Source of the DNA: Nitrosomonadaceae bacterium
Lineage (GTDB): Bacteria > Pseudomonadota > Gammaproteobacteria > Burkholderiales > Nitrosomonadaceae
NCBI GenBank assembly: GCA_014190895.1
Contig: BJGV01000003.1
Span: 60,923-124,922, forward strand
Reading direction: 5' to 3'
Length of the DNA: 64,000 nt
The notes below the pieces were generated by a model. The model was not told the DNA's origin. It ran no database searches and saw only the letters and a list, made by a program, of their open reading frames with translations. Below, in pieces: positions 1 through 8,702 of this stretch; positions within the stretch are counted from its first letter, which is position 1, and every line of letters begins with the position of its first letter. The position numbers and the translations under genes are program-made.

Positions 1-1
1 A

Positions 2-85
2 CGAATGGGTGGCACTCCACATGAGACAATTAGAATACTAAATGAACTAATCGAAAAAGTACGCGCAGAAAGAAAAAGAAAATAA
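2..85 (+). CDS. C-terminal end of an unidentified protein (partial)
   Basis: An open frame enters from the left edge and stops at a TAA at 83-85, giving 27 residues. It begins MGGTPHETIRIL after one partial residue and ends in a run of Lys and Arg. The stretch is amphipathic and highly charged, as in the C-terminal tail of a soluble protein. I do not recognise the family from so little sequence. It runs in the same direction as the SDR gene 40 bp downstream and could be cotranscribed with it. Confidence 0.45.
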   Translation, partial: RMGGTPHETIRILNELIEKVRAERKRK

Positions 86-124
86 TATGTCGGCATTTTT
101 TTTGAAAGTTAAAGCGCTTTTTTA

Positions 125-886
125 ATGCCACTAAGAGTTATCATTAGTGGCGCCTCCAGTGGACTGGGAATGGCTTTAGCGCGACATTATGCTGCATTAG
201 GTGCAATACTTGGATTAATTGCGAGACAAGAGAGGCCGCTACAAATCCTCGTAGAAGAGCTATCTAATGCATCCTACTACGTTGCTGATGTCCGCGATGC
301 TCAGACCATGCGATCTGTTGCGCAAACTTTTATACAGCACCATGGCTGTCCTGATATTGTCATTGCAAATGCCGGGATCAGTAATGGCACCCTCACTGAG
401 CATGCTGAAGATACTGAGGTTTTCGAGAATATTCTTGCCACTAACGTTATTGGCATGCTCAATACTTTTCAGCCATTTATTATTCCAATGCGGAATTCAA
501 AAAAGGGTAAATTGGTTGGAATAGCCAGTGTCGCAGGATATCGTGGTCTCCCTGGTAGCGGCGCTTATTCAGCCTCTAAAGCGGCTGCTATATCTTACCT
601 AGAAAGTCTACGCGTGGAGATGCATGGGAGCGGTATATCTGTTATCACTATTTGTCCTGGCTACATCATTACGCCCATGACAGAAAATAATCCTTTTCGC
701 ATGCCTTTCATTTTAACAGCAGAAAAAGCCTCTAAAAAAATTATACATGCCATTGAAAATAAAAAATTATTTGCTGTCATTCCTTGGCAGATGTCAATCA
801 TTGCGCGAATACTAAAATTATTACCTAATTTTCTCTATGATCGTCTATTTGCTAAAATACAACACAAACCGCGACACCATATCTGA
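125..886 (+). CDS. short-chain dehydrogenase/reductase (SDR)
   Basis: A 253-residue classical SDR, an NAD(P)-dependent oxidoreductase of unknown substrate. The N-terminal Rossmann motif GASSGLG is at residues 9-15, NAG at 82-84, and the catalytic Ser135, Tyr148 and Lys152 (in YSASK) are all present, so the enzyme should be active. Length is normal for the family. No clear Shine-Dalgarno precedes the ATG, so the exact start is a little uncertain. It faces the leftward cca gene tail to tail, with about 70 bp between them. The context gives no substrate; related proteins act on lipids, sugars or acyl carriers. Confidence 0.85.
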   Translation: MPLRVIISGASSGLGMALARHYAALGAILGLIARQERPLQILVEELSNASYYVADVRDAQTMRSVAQTFIQHHGCPDIVIANAGISNGTLTEHAEDTEVFENILATNVIGMLNTFQPFIIPMRNSKKGKLVGIASVAGYRGLPGSGAYSASKAAAISYLESLRVEMHGSGISVITICPGYIITPMTENNPFRMPFILTAEKASKKIIHAIENKKLFAVIPWQMSIIARILKLLPNFLYDRLFAKIQHKPRHHI

Positions 887-954
887 AAAAATTGCTAACT
901 GTTAAAACATTGCACTAAAAATTCAGGATTACCTGCCTTGTCATGACAACAGAA

Positions 955-2187
955 TCAAGCTGATTGGTTCTTAATCTTAGCGATGCGTGCCTTGCGCACT
1001 TCTGTTTTAATCAAAACCGACAAACGCGTAGAATTAGAAACGCCTTCTCCCAATCTAGTGGCTATTGCCCCAGAATCTACACTGTTAGCCGCATTTAATG
1101 CTTTACTTAACCAAGCAGTCTGAGAATAAGATTTCTCAATATGGTTGGGTTGCGCATAAAAATCGCATGTGCAGGCCTGTAGAAATTCTTCAAAACGTCG
1201 CGGTTTTCGATAAGCATCTGCAGTCTGTAGCATATCGATTACAGCCTCAGGATCAAGTTCTGTTATACGGTGAACGGCGCTACAAAAACGGGTTACTAAC
1301 AATGCTAAATTGCGCTCGTCACTAGGAACTCTGATGCGCTCACACAAATTTTTAATCAGTCTTATATTGTGAGCTTCTTGACTAGTACAGTTTGGCAGCT
1401 TCTCTGGTGATATTAATTTTCCATCAAAATTATTTACAAGAGTTGCAAAACGAACTGGCAAAGAATAGTTTTTTGACGCAGCATAATCAATGGCTAACAT
1501 TGTATGAATGTCTGTATCGGTTTGTGAATGCTTTTTCACCGACTTAGGTGCGCCAAAGAACGCGTCAACTTCCGGCATGATACGGGCCAATGCTTTGCAT
1601 TCATGCAGTAAATAAAACATGCGCGAGGGGTTCTTTTCCATTAATCCGCGGGAAAATTCTTGCCATACTCGCTCCGGGACCAGAGTATCTATCTCGCCAT
1701 TACTTACCATTTCATTCATTAGCGCCAAAGTCTCATGAGCAACATGAAAACCAAAGCGCGCTGCAAAACGCGCCGTCCTTAAAACTCGAACCGGATCTTC
1801 AGTAAACGCTGGCGAAACATGGCGCAATAATCCTGCCTTAAGGTCGGCCACTCCATTAAAAGGATCAATAATATTTCCATTTTGATCTCTAGCAATTGCG
1901 TTTATAGTTAAATCTCGCCTCGCCAAATCTTCTTGCAGCGTAACCTCAGGAGACGCGTGAACTTTAAAACCTTTATATCCTAAAGAAATTTTTTTCTCAG
2001 TTCTTGCTAGTGCATACTGCTCTTGGGTTTTTGGATGAAGAAAAACTGGAAAATCTTTACCCACTGGACGATAGCCAAGCCGTGACATCTCCTCTGGGGT
2101 AGAGCCGACTACCACATAGTCACGATCCTGTATTGGTAGATTCAATAGTTCATCACGAACCGAACCACCCACTGAATAAATTTTCAT
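955..2187 (-). CDS. cca: CCA-adding tRNA nucleotidyltransferase with degenerate HD domain
   Basis: Adds or repairs the 3'-terminal CCA of tRNAs. The start is set at the ATG giving MKIYSVGGSVRD, which matches the family N-terminus; an upstream in-frame start would add 21 unrelated residues. This gives 410 residues, normal for the proteobacterial enzyme. The head-domain motif GGSVRD (7-12), the metal-binding Asp21 and Asp23 in DRDYVVVG, and RRDLTINA (90-97) are intact, so nucleotidyl transfer should work. The C-terminal HD phosphohydrolase domain is recognisable (HSQTDTDIHT at 220-229, then FATL), but the CHDLGKG motif of the E. coli enzyme is replaced by VNNFDGK at 251-257 and the later HHGH and FHD motifs are also gone. 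Phosphatase and 2',3'-cyclic phosphodiesterase activities are therefore probably lost (inference). Confidence 0.95.
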   Translation of the reverse strand: MKIYSVGGSVRDELLNLPIQDRDYVVVGSTPEEMSRLGYRPVGKDFPVFLHPKTQEQYALARTEKKISLGYKGFKVHASPEVTLQEDLARRDLTINAIARDQNGNIIDPFNGVADLKAGLLRHVSPAFTEDPVRVLRTARFAARFGFHVAHETLALMNEMVSNGEIDTLVPERVWQEFSRGLMEKNPSRMFYLLHECKALARIMPEVDAFFGAPKSVKKHSQTDTDIHTMLAIDYAASKNYSLPVRFATLVNNFDGKLISPEKLPNCTSQEAHNIRLIKNLCERIRVPSDERNLALLVTRFCSAVHRITELDPEAVIDMLQTADAYRKPRRFEEFLQACTCDFYAQPNHIEKSYSQTAWLSKALNAANSVDSGAIATRLGEGVSNSTRLSVLIKTEVRKARIAKIKNQSA

Positions 2188-2397
2188 TTTATAGCTTTTG
2201 ATTACAGAAAAGATTATAACGTGTACAGCAAATTGTACGTATGGTAGCAACTAGTCTGCGGCGAGATTGATGATCTAAATCTAAAAATGATCAGGTGCAT
2301 TAGTGTCACGAATATTAACTATTGCTAAATTTTCGATTGATAAAACACTATCGACCACTACTGATAATACACGCTGCCTTCTTTTAAGATTCCTTTG

Positions 2398-4314
2398 CTA
2401 TCTAATTTTAGGTGAAATTATGCCAAGACGTTCTTTTAAAGTTTTTGTTTGATGACCAAGAGTCCTGGCATAGTACACGGAGTTGCTCATAACTTTTTTT
2501 ACATAGTCCCGAGTTTCACTAAAAGGAATAGTCTCTGCATAAATTGCACCCTCTAAGGGCTTTAAATCTCGCCATTGTTGGGCTCGTCTAGGACCAGCAT
2601 TGTAGGCTGCTGAGGCTAATAATGGCTGGTTATCAAGCAATGTTAATACATGCTTGAGATAATAAGTGCCTAATATTAAATTAATATCCACCTCGGTAGC
2701 GGTGGCCTGACGATAGTTTGACATGCCTAATTTCTTTGCTACCCATTTGGCGGTAGTTGGCATCAATTGCATCAAGCCCATTGCTCCGGCAGTAGACTTG
2801 GCATTATCAATGAAACGGCTTTCTTGGCGAATTAGACCGTATACTAGGGCTTCATCGAGCTCCCGTTTCTTCAAAATTTTTCCTAATGATTCACGATGAG
2901 GGGCTGGGTAGCGCAAATTAAAATCATGCTCCTTCAGTGTTTTATCAGCGATATTGATGGCACGATCATAAATTCCATTAAGGCGAGCTATTTCAGCGGC
3001 AGCGAGCAATTGCTTGTCATTAAATTCACGTATTGCCCAGGTCCACTCGCGTATAGCCTCAATGCGTAAATTTAACTTGTACAGGGCAAGTGCCCGTTGA
3101 ATTCCTGGCATCTGTTGAACAAGAGACACTTGTTCAGCCTCTACCTTATAAGAATTAATGGGTTCGTTAGCCAATATATCCAGATCTTCTCTGGCCAACA
3201 AGCCATAAAAATGATGCTCGGTACTCAATGACGTAAGAATAGCATCGCTTTCTATAGTGTTACCTTGGACTTTCAGGGCACGGGCTTTCCAGTAAAGCCA
3301 TGCGGCCACTTTTTGCTCCGGAACGGACATAGCCTCGATACTTTCCAGCACCGTAGTCCAGTCCTCTGCGCGCAATGCGGCGCGAGTTTTCCAAGAAAGT
3401 TGTGTATCTGAGAGTGGAGACAATTTATCGATATTGGCCGCTTCTATAAACCAGTCTAATGCTCTTGGATCAAGTTTCTTTGCTGCTTTGCTTGCCAATT
3501 GCCCCATAAAATATGAACGATCTGCCTGAGAAAATTGCTCATGTATTTCGAGCCAATAAGCGTAGGCCTGATCAAGATTGTTATGAAGCAACTGTAACAT
3601 CGCAAATAGAATAATTTCTCGATCAGCGCGAGTCTCAATCTTGTCTCGATATCTATTTAAATAACTAAGGGGGCTGTTAGAAACAGCATTGAGGGCCTTT
3701 TCGTTGAGCTCTTGATAGTTTGGCAAATAACGATTTATGCGCTTGACTGTCTCAATCTCCCCCGCTTCAAAGGCCAGACGTAATCTTAACCAGACATCAT
3801 CTGTAGACAGCAATTTAGCAGTGACAAGCTCGTTGAATAATGACGTGCAGTTTTTTGGTAGAGTTTTTCCATTAAACCATAACAGACGTGCTTCTTTTAG
3901 CGCATCGTCATCATTTACAGAGAGGCGTTGTTGAAGAGAATAGCAGGTGAGCTCATCATCTTTATTGACCAGCGCAGAATACTCGGCAGCAAACAACTCC
4001 CACTCTTGTTTTTTTCCTAGAGTTTTTAACCACTGGCCGCGCATTGTATCGGAAAGCAGACTGTCTTTATAATAAGAAAGAAAATCTTTAATTCTGCTTA
4101 TATCTGTGTCCGGATTGCCTAACTGTAAACGTAACTGGTAATAAGCGGCGTAAGGCTCTAGAACATTCCCTTGCAGACGTTTCGCATAATTAGCTAAACG
4201 AACAGCATCTCCTGACTGAAATGCTTGGCGCATGGCAATAAAATCACTGCCTTGATTAGCCGCCAACGTCTCGACATTAATTAGAAGCAGTAATCCAAAA
4301 AAAACTTTTTTCAT
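2398..4314 (-). CDS. slt: soluble lytic murein transglycosylase
   Basis: A periplasmic enzyme that cleaves the MurNAc-GlcNAc bond of peptidoglycan with formation of 1,6-anhydromuramic acid. The 638 residues match the length of Slt70. A Sec signal peptide (MKKVFFGLLLLINVETLAA) comes first, then a long helical superhelix, then the C-terminal SLT domain. That domain holds the catalytic Glu498 in RQESRF, GAMGLMQLMP just after it, and AAYNAG about 70 residues on. The next gene in the same direction is cca, 210 bp away. After the stop codon the same frame stays open for 38 codons with protein-like composition, but the normal Slt end is already present. Confidence 0.95.
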   Translation of the reverse strand: MKKVFFGLLLLINVETLAANQGSDFIAMRQAFQSGDAVRLANYAKRLQGNVLEPYAAYYQLRLQLGNPDTDISRIKDFLSYYKDSLLSDTMRGQWLKTLGKKQEWELFAAEYSALVNKDDELTCYSLQQRLSVNDDDALKEARLLWFNGKTLPKNCTSLFNELVTAKLLSTDDVWLRLRLAFEAGEIETVKRINRYLPNYQELNEKALNAVSNSPLSYLNRYRDKIETRADREIILFAMLQLLHNNLDQAYAYWLEIHEQFSQADRSYFMGQLASKAAKKLDPRALDWFIEAANIDKLSPLSDTQLSWKTRAALRAEDWTTVLESIEAMSVPEQKVAAWLYWKARALKVQGNTIESDAILTSLSTEHHFYGLLAREDLDILANEPINSYKVEAEQVSLVQQMPGIQRALALYKLNLRIEAIREWTWAIREFNDKQLLAAAEIARLNGIYDRAINIADKTLKEHDFNLRYPAPHRESLGKILKKRELDEALVYGLIRQESRFIDNAKSTAGAMGLMQLMPTTAKWVAKKLGMSNYRQATATEVDINLILGTYYLKHVLTLLDNQPLLASAAYNAGPRRAQQWRDLKPLEGAIYAETIPFSETRDYVKKVMSNSVYYARTLGHQTKTLKERLGIISPKIR

Positions 4315-4398
4315 AATATGCTATGGCAAAATAGTAGGATAAAAAATATCCTTGTCTATAATTACTATTCGACATTCACCAAAAGCTTGATCAGGTTC

Positions 4399-5748
4399 TC
4401 AGATTACACCTTGACCTAACATGGCATCTGCCACCTTGACAAAACCAGCAGCATTGGCTCCATCAACATAACTAATACTACCGTCTTTGTGACTGCCATA
4501 CTGAAGACAGGAACTATGAATGGCTTGCATGATTTTTAATAAACGGGCGTCTACTTCCTCCCGTGACCAAGACAAGCGCATGGCATTTTGACTCATTTCT
4601 AGGCCAGAGGTAGCAACCCCACCTGCGTTGCTGGCCTTGCCTGGGGCAAATAAAATTTTGCTGTGCTCAAAAAACTTTACTGCCTCTGCCGTAGAAGGCA
4701 TATTGGCTCCCTCGGCAACACAAATCACCCCATTTTTAACTAAAATGGCCGCGTCTTTTTCATCCAATTCATTTTGAGTTGCGCATGGTAATGCTACATC
4801 AACCGGCACATGCCACGGGCGTACATTAGGTATAAAAGTTGCTTTTACCTTTTTAGCATAATCACTTATTCTTCCTCTTGAATTATTTTTTATTTCCATC
4901 AACTCCGCGAGTTTTTCCGTGGTGAAACCTTGTTCATCAACCACTGTGCCACCAGAATCAGAGGCTGTGACCACCTTGGCGCCAAGTGTTAGGGCTTTTT
5001 CTATAGAGTATTGGGCCACGTTACCAGAACCAGAAACAGAGACTCGTAAACCATCTAAGGAGCGACCTGCATATTTAAGCATCTCCTCAGCAAAGTACAC
5101 CGTGCCGTAACCAGTGGCTTCTGGACGTACCAAAGAACCCCCAAAACTCAGCCCTTTCCCTGTAAAAACAGAATCGGATCGATTGGACAATTTCTTCATC
5201 ATACCGGTCATAAAGCCCACCTCTCGGCCACCAACGCCGATATCACCGGCCGGCACATCTGTATCGGAGCCGATATGACGAAATAGCTCGCTCACATAAG
5301 CCTGACAGAAACGCATTACTTCTCCTTCGCTCCGTCCTTTAGGATCGAAATCAGCGCCGCCTTTACCACCGCCCATGGGTAAGGTGGTTAAAGAATTTTT
5401 GAGAGTCTGTTCGAAAGCTAGAAATTTTAAAATAGAAAGATTTACTGACGGATGGAAACGAGTGCCTCCTTTATAAGGACCTATGGATGAACTATGCTGT
5501 ATTCGATAACCACGATTAACCCTAACTTTCCCATGATCATCTACCCAAGATACCCGAAACATAATGATTCGTTCCGGCTCAATAAGACGATCCAAAAGAC
5601 CTTGTTCCGCATACCGAGGGTTCTTAGTGATGAATGGCCAGAGACTTTCCATAACCTCAACAACTGCCTGTAAATATTCTGGCTGGCCCGGATTACGCTC
5701 GGCTATATAAGTACAGAACTCTTGAAAATTTTGATAGTCTAGTTTCAT
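4399..5748 (-). CDS. gdhA: glutamate dehydrogenase (NADP-type)
   Basis: Reductively aminates 2-oxoglutarate with ammonium to give glutamate in the cytoplasm. At 449 residues it fits the hexameric short form typical of NADP-dependent bacterial enzymes. The active-site segment LPMGGGKGGADFDPKG is present (about residues 123-138), with GGTRFHPSVN before it and the nucleotide-binding SGSGNVAQYS later. Cofactor choice is inferred from the family type. A good Shine-Dalgarno (gaggagaaaag on the coding strand) precedes the ATG. It appears to be a single-gene unit: gaps of about 127 bp upstream and 84 bp downstream separate it from queC and slt. Confidence 0.95.
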   Translation of the reverse strand: MKLDYQNFQEFCTYIAERNPGQPEYLQAVVEVMESLWPFITKNPRYAEQGLLDRLIEPERIIMFRVSWVDDHGKVRVNRGYRIQHSSSIGPYKGGTRFHPSVNLSILKFLAFEQTLKNSLTTLPMGGGKGGADFDPKGRSEGEVMRFCQAYVSELFRHIGSDTDVPAGDIGVGGREVGFMTGMMKKLSNRSDSVFTGKGLSFGGSLVRPEATGYGTVYFAEEMLKYAGRSLDGLRVSVSGSGNVAQYSIEKALTLGAKVVTASDSGGTVVDEQGFTTEKLAELMEIKNNSRGRISDYAKKVKATFIPNVRPWHVPVDVALPCATQNELDEKDAAILVKNGVICVAEGANMPSTAEAVKFFEHSKILFAPGKASNAGGVATSGLEMSQNAMRLSWSREEVDARLLKIMQAIHSSCLQYGSHKDGSISYVDGANAAGFVKVADAMLGQGVI

Positions 5749-5875
5749 CTTTTCTCCTCTCTTCCAGAAAAAAACAATTCTCTTAATAGTTTACATTCTG
5801 CCAGATAAGTTAAAACACCCTACAGTATTTTATATTACTGTGGATTATTGTCATTGATTGTGATGATACAGTTCT

Positions 5876-6547
5876 CTATCTATAGTATGTCGGATCAGGT
5901 AAATTTGCCATCTCGAATCCCTTTCTGCGTAATCGACAAGAATCACATACTCCGCACGCTAAACCTATTTCATCCGCCTGATAACAAGATACGGTCAGAC
6001 TATAGTCTACACTCAGTAACTTTCCTTGTTGGATTATTTCTGATTTAGACAGATTAATAAGGGGTGTATGGATCCTTAGTTTATTTCCCTCAATCGCAGC
6101 TTTTGTTGCTAGATTTGCCATTCCTTCAAAAGCTGCAATATATTTGGGCCGGCAATCGGGATAGCCAGAGTAATCCACTGCATTAACGCCAATAAAAATA
6201 TCCCGACTTCCAAGTACTTCGGCCCAAGAAAGAGCGAGCGACAACATAATAGAGTTACGAGCAGGAACATAAGTAATTGGAATGCCAGCTTTGATACCTT
6301 CTATTGGAATAGCAATAGATCTATCAGTAAGGGCCGATCCACCAAATACAGTCAAATCAACTTTAATGATCTGATGTTCATATGCGCTCATTGATTTAGC
6401 TACTCTCTCTGCTGCCGCTAACTCTGATCTATGACGCTGACCATAATCAACGCTCAGGGTATGGCACTCATACCCCTCCTTATGAGCCATAGCAAGAATA
6501 GTGGCAGAGTCCAATCCTCCTGATAAAAGCACCACGGCTATAGTCAT
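5876..6547 (-). CDS. queC: 7-cyano-7-deazaguanine synthase
   Basis: Converts 7-carboxy-7-deazaguanine to preQ0 with ATP and ammonia, a step of queuosine synthesis. At 223 residues the length is normal. The N-terminal PP-loop SGGLDS at 9-14 binds ATP. The C-terminal zinc site is seen in SCYQ followed by CGVCDSC, four cysteines with family spacing. It lies directly downstream of queE in the same direction, 42 bp away, so the two pathway steps are adjacent and probably cotranscribed. Confidence 0.96.
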   Translation of the reverse strand: MTIAVVLLSGGLDSATILAMAHKEGYECHTLSVDYGQRHRSELAAAERVAKSMSAYEHQIIKVDLTVFGGSALTDRSIAIPIEGIKAGIPITYVPARNSIMLSLALSWAEVLGSRDIFIGVNAVDYSGYPDCRPKYIAAFEGMANLATKAAIEGNKLRIHTPLINLSKSEIIQQGKLLSVDYSLTVSCYQADEIGLACGVCDSCRLRRKGFEMANLPDPTYYR

Positions 6548-6589
6548 AGAATCAAGGGTTAAGGTTCATGTCGTAATTTAATTTTTTTC

Positions 6590-7279
6590 TCATCGACCGG
6601 GCCCCTCTCCCCATAACAACTTATGCAGTTGAATTTGCATTCGTACTTGCAAACGGTCACGCAGTACCCACGTGGCAAGTAATGCTGGATCAAGTTGACC
6701 ATAAACTGGCGAGAATAAGATCGGGCAAATATTGCCCATAAGATACTTGTGCATCATTTCAATTGCCCACTGATAATCTGCTTCATCACACAGCACAAAT
6801 TTTAATTCATCGTGCTGTGTAAGATAATTAAGATTAGCCCAGCAATTTTTCTCAACTTCGCCCGAACCAGGAGTTTTAATATCTAAGATTTTAGATACGC
6901 GTGCATCCACCTGAGATACATCGAGCGCGCCACTGGTTTCAAGCGATACCAAGTAGCCAGTTTCGCACAATATCCTAAGTAATATTAGGCACTCTTTTTG
7001 TGCCAGAGGCTCTCCGCCAGTAATCGTTACATAACGCGCCTTATAGCCATCAATCTCTGCTAATACGGTAGAGATTGACATACCCTCTCCCCCATAAAAA
7101 GCATACTTGGTGTCGCAATAATTGCAGCGGAGGGGGCAACCAGTCAGGCGCACAAAAACCGTGGGCAACCCTACACGACTAGTTTCTCCTTGCAGAGAGA
7201 AAAATATTTCATTAACACGCAAAATTACTTTGGGTATTTGAATAAATACATCTTGTGATGGGGGGACAATAAGAGTCAT
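6590..7279 (-). CDS. queE: 7-carboxy-7-deazaguanine synthase (radical SAM)
   Basis: A radical SAM enzyme that makes 7-carboxy-7-deazaguanine from 6-carboxytetrahydropterin in queuosine synthesis. The iron-sulfur motif CPLRCNYC (CX3CX2C) and the following DTKYAF are intact, with SLQGETSRVG upstream and TGGEPL for SAM binding. The first ATG in frame gives 229 residues. The family usually begins close to the IFFSLQGE segment, so a TTG at 7222 giving LRVNEIFFSLQGE is an alternative start. No strong Shine-Dalgarno decides between them. It lies between cpoB and queC in the same direction. Confidence 0.95.
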   Translation of the reverse strand: MTLIVPPSQDVFIQIPKVILRVNEIFFSLQGETSRVGLPTVFVRLTGCPLRCNYCDTKYAFYGGEGMSISTVLAEIDGYKARYVTITGGEPLAQKECLILLRILCETGYLVSLETSGALDVSQVDARVSKILDIKTPGSGEVEKNCWANLNYLTQHDELKFVLCDEADYQWAIEMMHKYLMGNICPILFSPVYGQLDPALLATWVLRDRLQVRMQIQLHKLLWGEGPGR

Positions 7280-7332
7280 CTCACAGGGCAAGCGACGGGA
7301 CTATCAGCAAACAGGGAAATATTAAAATTATT

Positions 7333-8148
7333 CTATTTTTTTCTAACTATTCGTTTTTTGGCTTTTTCTGCAGCGTCACTGGTAGGGTATTTACTAATTA
7401 TATTCTCCAGGGTTTTTTTAGCAGACGCACCATCATTCATCTCTTGTTGGCTACTGGCAATATTAAGCAAAGCATCGGGAATTTTAACGTTGCTTGGAAA
7501 AGTATTTACTAATTTTTGCTGGGCATTTATGGCACTCTTAAAATCACGTAATGCATAATAAGAATTGCCGATCCAGTAGTGGGCACTGGGTACGCGTTGA
7601 GATTCTGGGTAATTCTTCAAAAAATCTCTGAATTTAACAATGGCATCTTGATATTCACCGTTTCTAAATTGACTATGCGCAATCTCATATGCACGATTCT
7701 CTGCAGTTTCTGTTGATCCAACATTAATAGAGGGGGGAGATGTCGCTGCAACAGGAGGCGAGCTTGTTGCGTCTGATTCTTCTACAGCAGACACATTTAA
7801 TTGCTCGGTTCTTCTCAATCGGGTGTCTAGATCAATATAAAAATCTTTCTGCCGTTTCTGTAACGACTCATTCTCGTTGGTCAAAATCTCAATCTGGCCA
7901 AGAAGTTTATTGATGTCAAGCTTGAGTGTTTCCACTTGATTGTTAAGCTCGATGAGTGCCTGATTATCAAGTAGCTCTTCAAATCTTTTAATGCGTTTTT
8001 CTAATGCTCGCTCTTGATCATATAGCTCCCCAATTTTTTTTTGCTGTATTGCAATTTGCTGGCGCGCCTCGTCATCGCTAAAAAGACCAGCATAGCTCAA
8101 ATTACAGCAAACCAAAAATGGTAGCAGTAAGAAGAGGCGAAAACGCAT
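7333..8148 (-). CDS. cpoB: Tol-Pal system protein CpoB (YbgF)
   Basis: Periplasmic partner of TolA that coordinates outer-membrane constriction with peptidoglycan synthesis at division. The 271 residues start with a Sec signal peptide (MRFRLFLLLPFLVCCNLSYA). A trimerising coiled coil covers about residues 25-110, and a C-terminal domain of tetratricopeptide repeats starts near 150 (NRAYEIAHSQFRNGEYQDA, then repeated YPES and FPSN turns). It follows pal with only 2 bp between the genes, so the two are almost certainly cotranscribed. Confidence 0.94.
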   Translation of the reverse strand: MRFRLFLLLPFLVCCNLSYAGLFSDDEARQQIAIQQKKIGELYDQERALEKRIKRFEELLDNQALIELNNQVETLKLDINKLLGQIEILTNENESLQKRQKDFYIDLDTRLRRTEQLNVSAVEESDATSSPPVAATSPPSINVGSTETAENRAYEIAHSQFRNGEYQDAIVKFRDFLKNYPESQRVPSAHYWIGNSYYALRDFKSAINAQQKLVNTFPSNVKIPDALLNIASSQQEMNDGASAKKTLENIISKYPTSDAAEKAKKRIVRKK

Positions 8149-8150
8149 AC

Positions 8151-8654
8151 TTACTCGCCCTGATAACGAATATCTGTACGACGATTCTCAGCCCATGATG
8201 TTTCGTTATGGTCAGTACCGCGAGGTTTTTCTTCACCTAGACTAACAGCCTCGATTTGAGCCTCTTTGGTGCCCGATAGAGTCATTGCTTTCTTAACGCT
8301 ATCTGCACGACGCTGGCCCAGCGCAAGATTATACTCACGACTCCCACGTTCATCAGCGCTGCCTTGCAACAATACCTTAGCAGTGGCGTTCTCGCGTAGG
8401 TAATTGGCATGAGACGACACTAAAGACTTGTATTCGTCTTTCACCACAAAACTATCTAAATTAAAGTACACGCTACGTTTTGATAGAATGTTATTTGGGT
8501 CATTAAGCGGATTAATGGCGGCGGTTTTGGCGGCGGCGGCGGGGGCAGTTGCCACGGACGACCCTTCTGTTCCGGTACCAGAGGTTGGCTGAATGGTCTT
8601 ACTGGCACAAGCCGACAGTAAACTAATTAGTACTACGCTTAAAATTTTGCTCAC
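8151..8654 (-). CDS. pal: peptidoglycan-associated lipoprotein
   Basis: Outer-membrane lipoprotein that binds peptidoglycan and TolB. The start is taken at a GTG that follows a perfect AAGGAG by 6 nt and gives 167 residues with a proper lipoprotein signal: LLSAC places the lipidated Cys at residue 16. An upstream ATG at 8684 would add ten residues (MNILFFKEIE) and lacks this ribosome site. After an Ala/Pro/Thr-rich linker, an OmpA-like domain follows (YFNLDSF, then GSADERGSREYNLALGQRRA). The gene sits between tolB and cpoB. Confidence 0.95.
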   Translation of the reverse strand: MSKILSVVLISLLSACASKTIQPTSGTGTEGSSVATAPAAAAKTAAINPLNDPNNILSKRSVYFNLDSFVVKDEYKSLVSSHANYLRENATAKVLLQGSADERGSREYNLALGQRRADSVKKAMTLSGTKEAQIEAVSLGEEKPRGTDHNETSWAENRRTDIRYQGE

Positions 8655-8702
8655 TTCTATCTCCTTGAAAAATAAAATATTCAATGTATTGTAAATCTGT
8701 TG

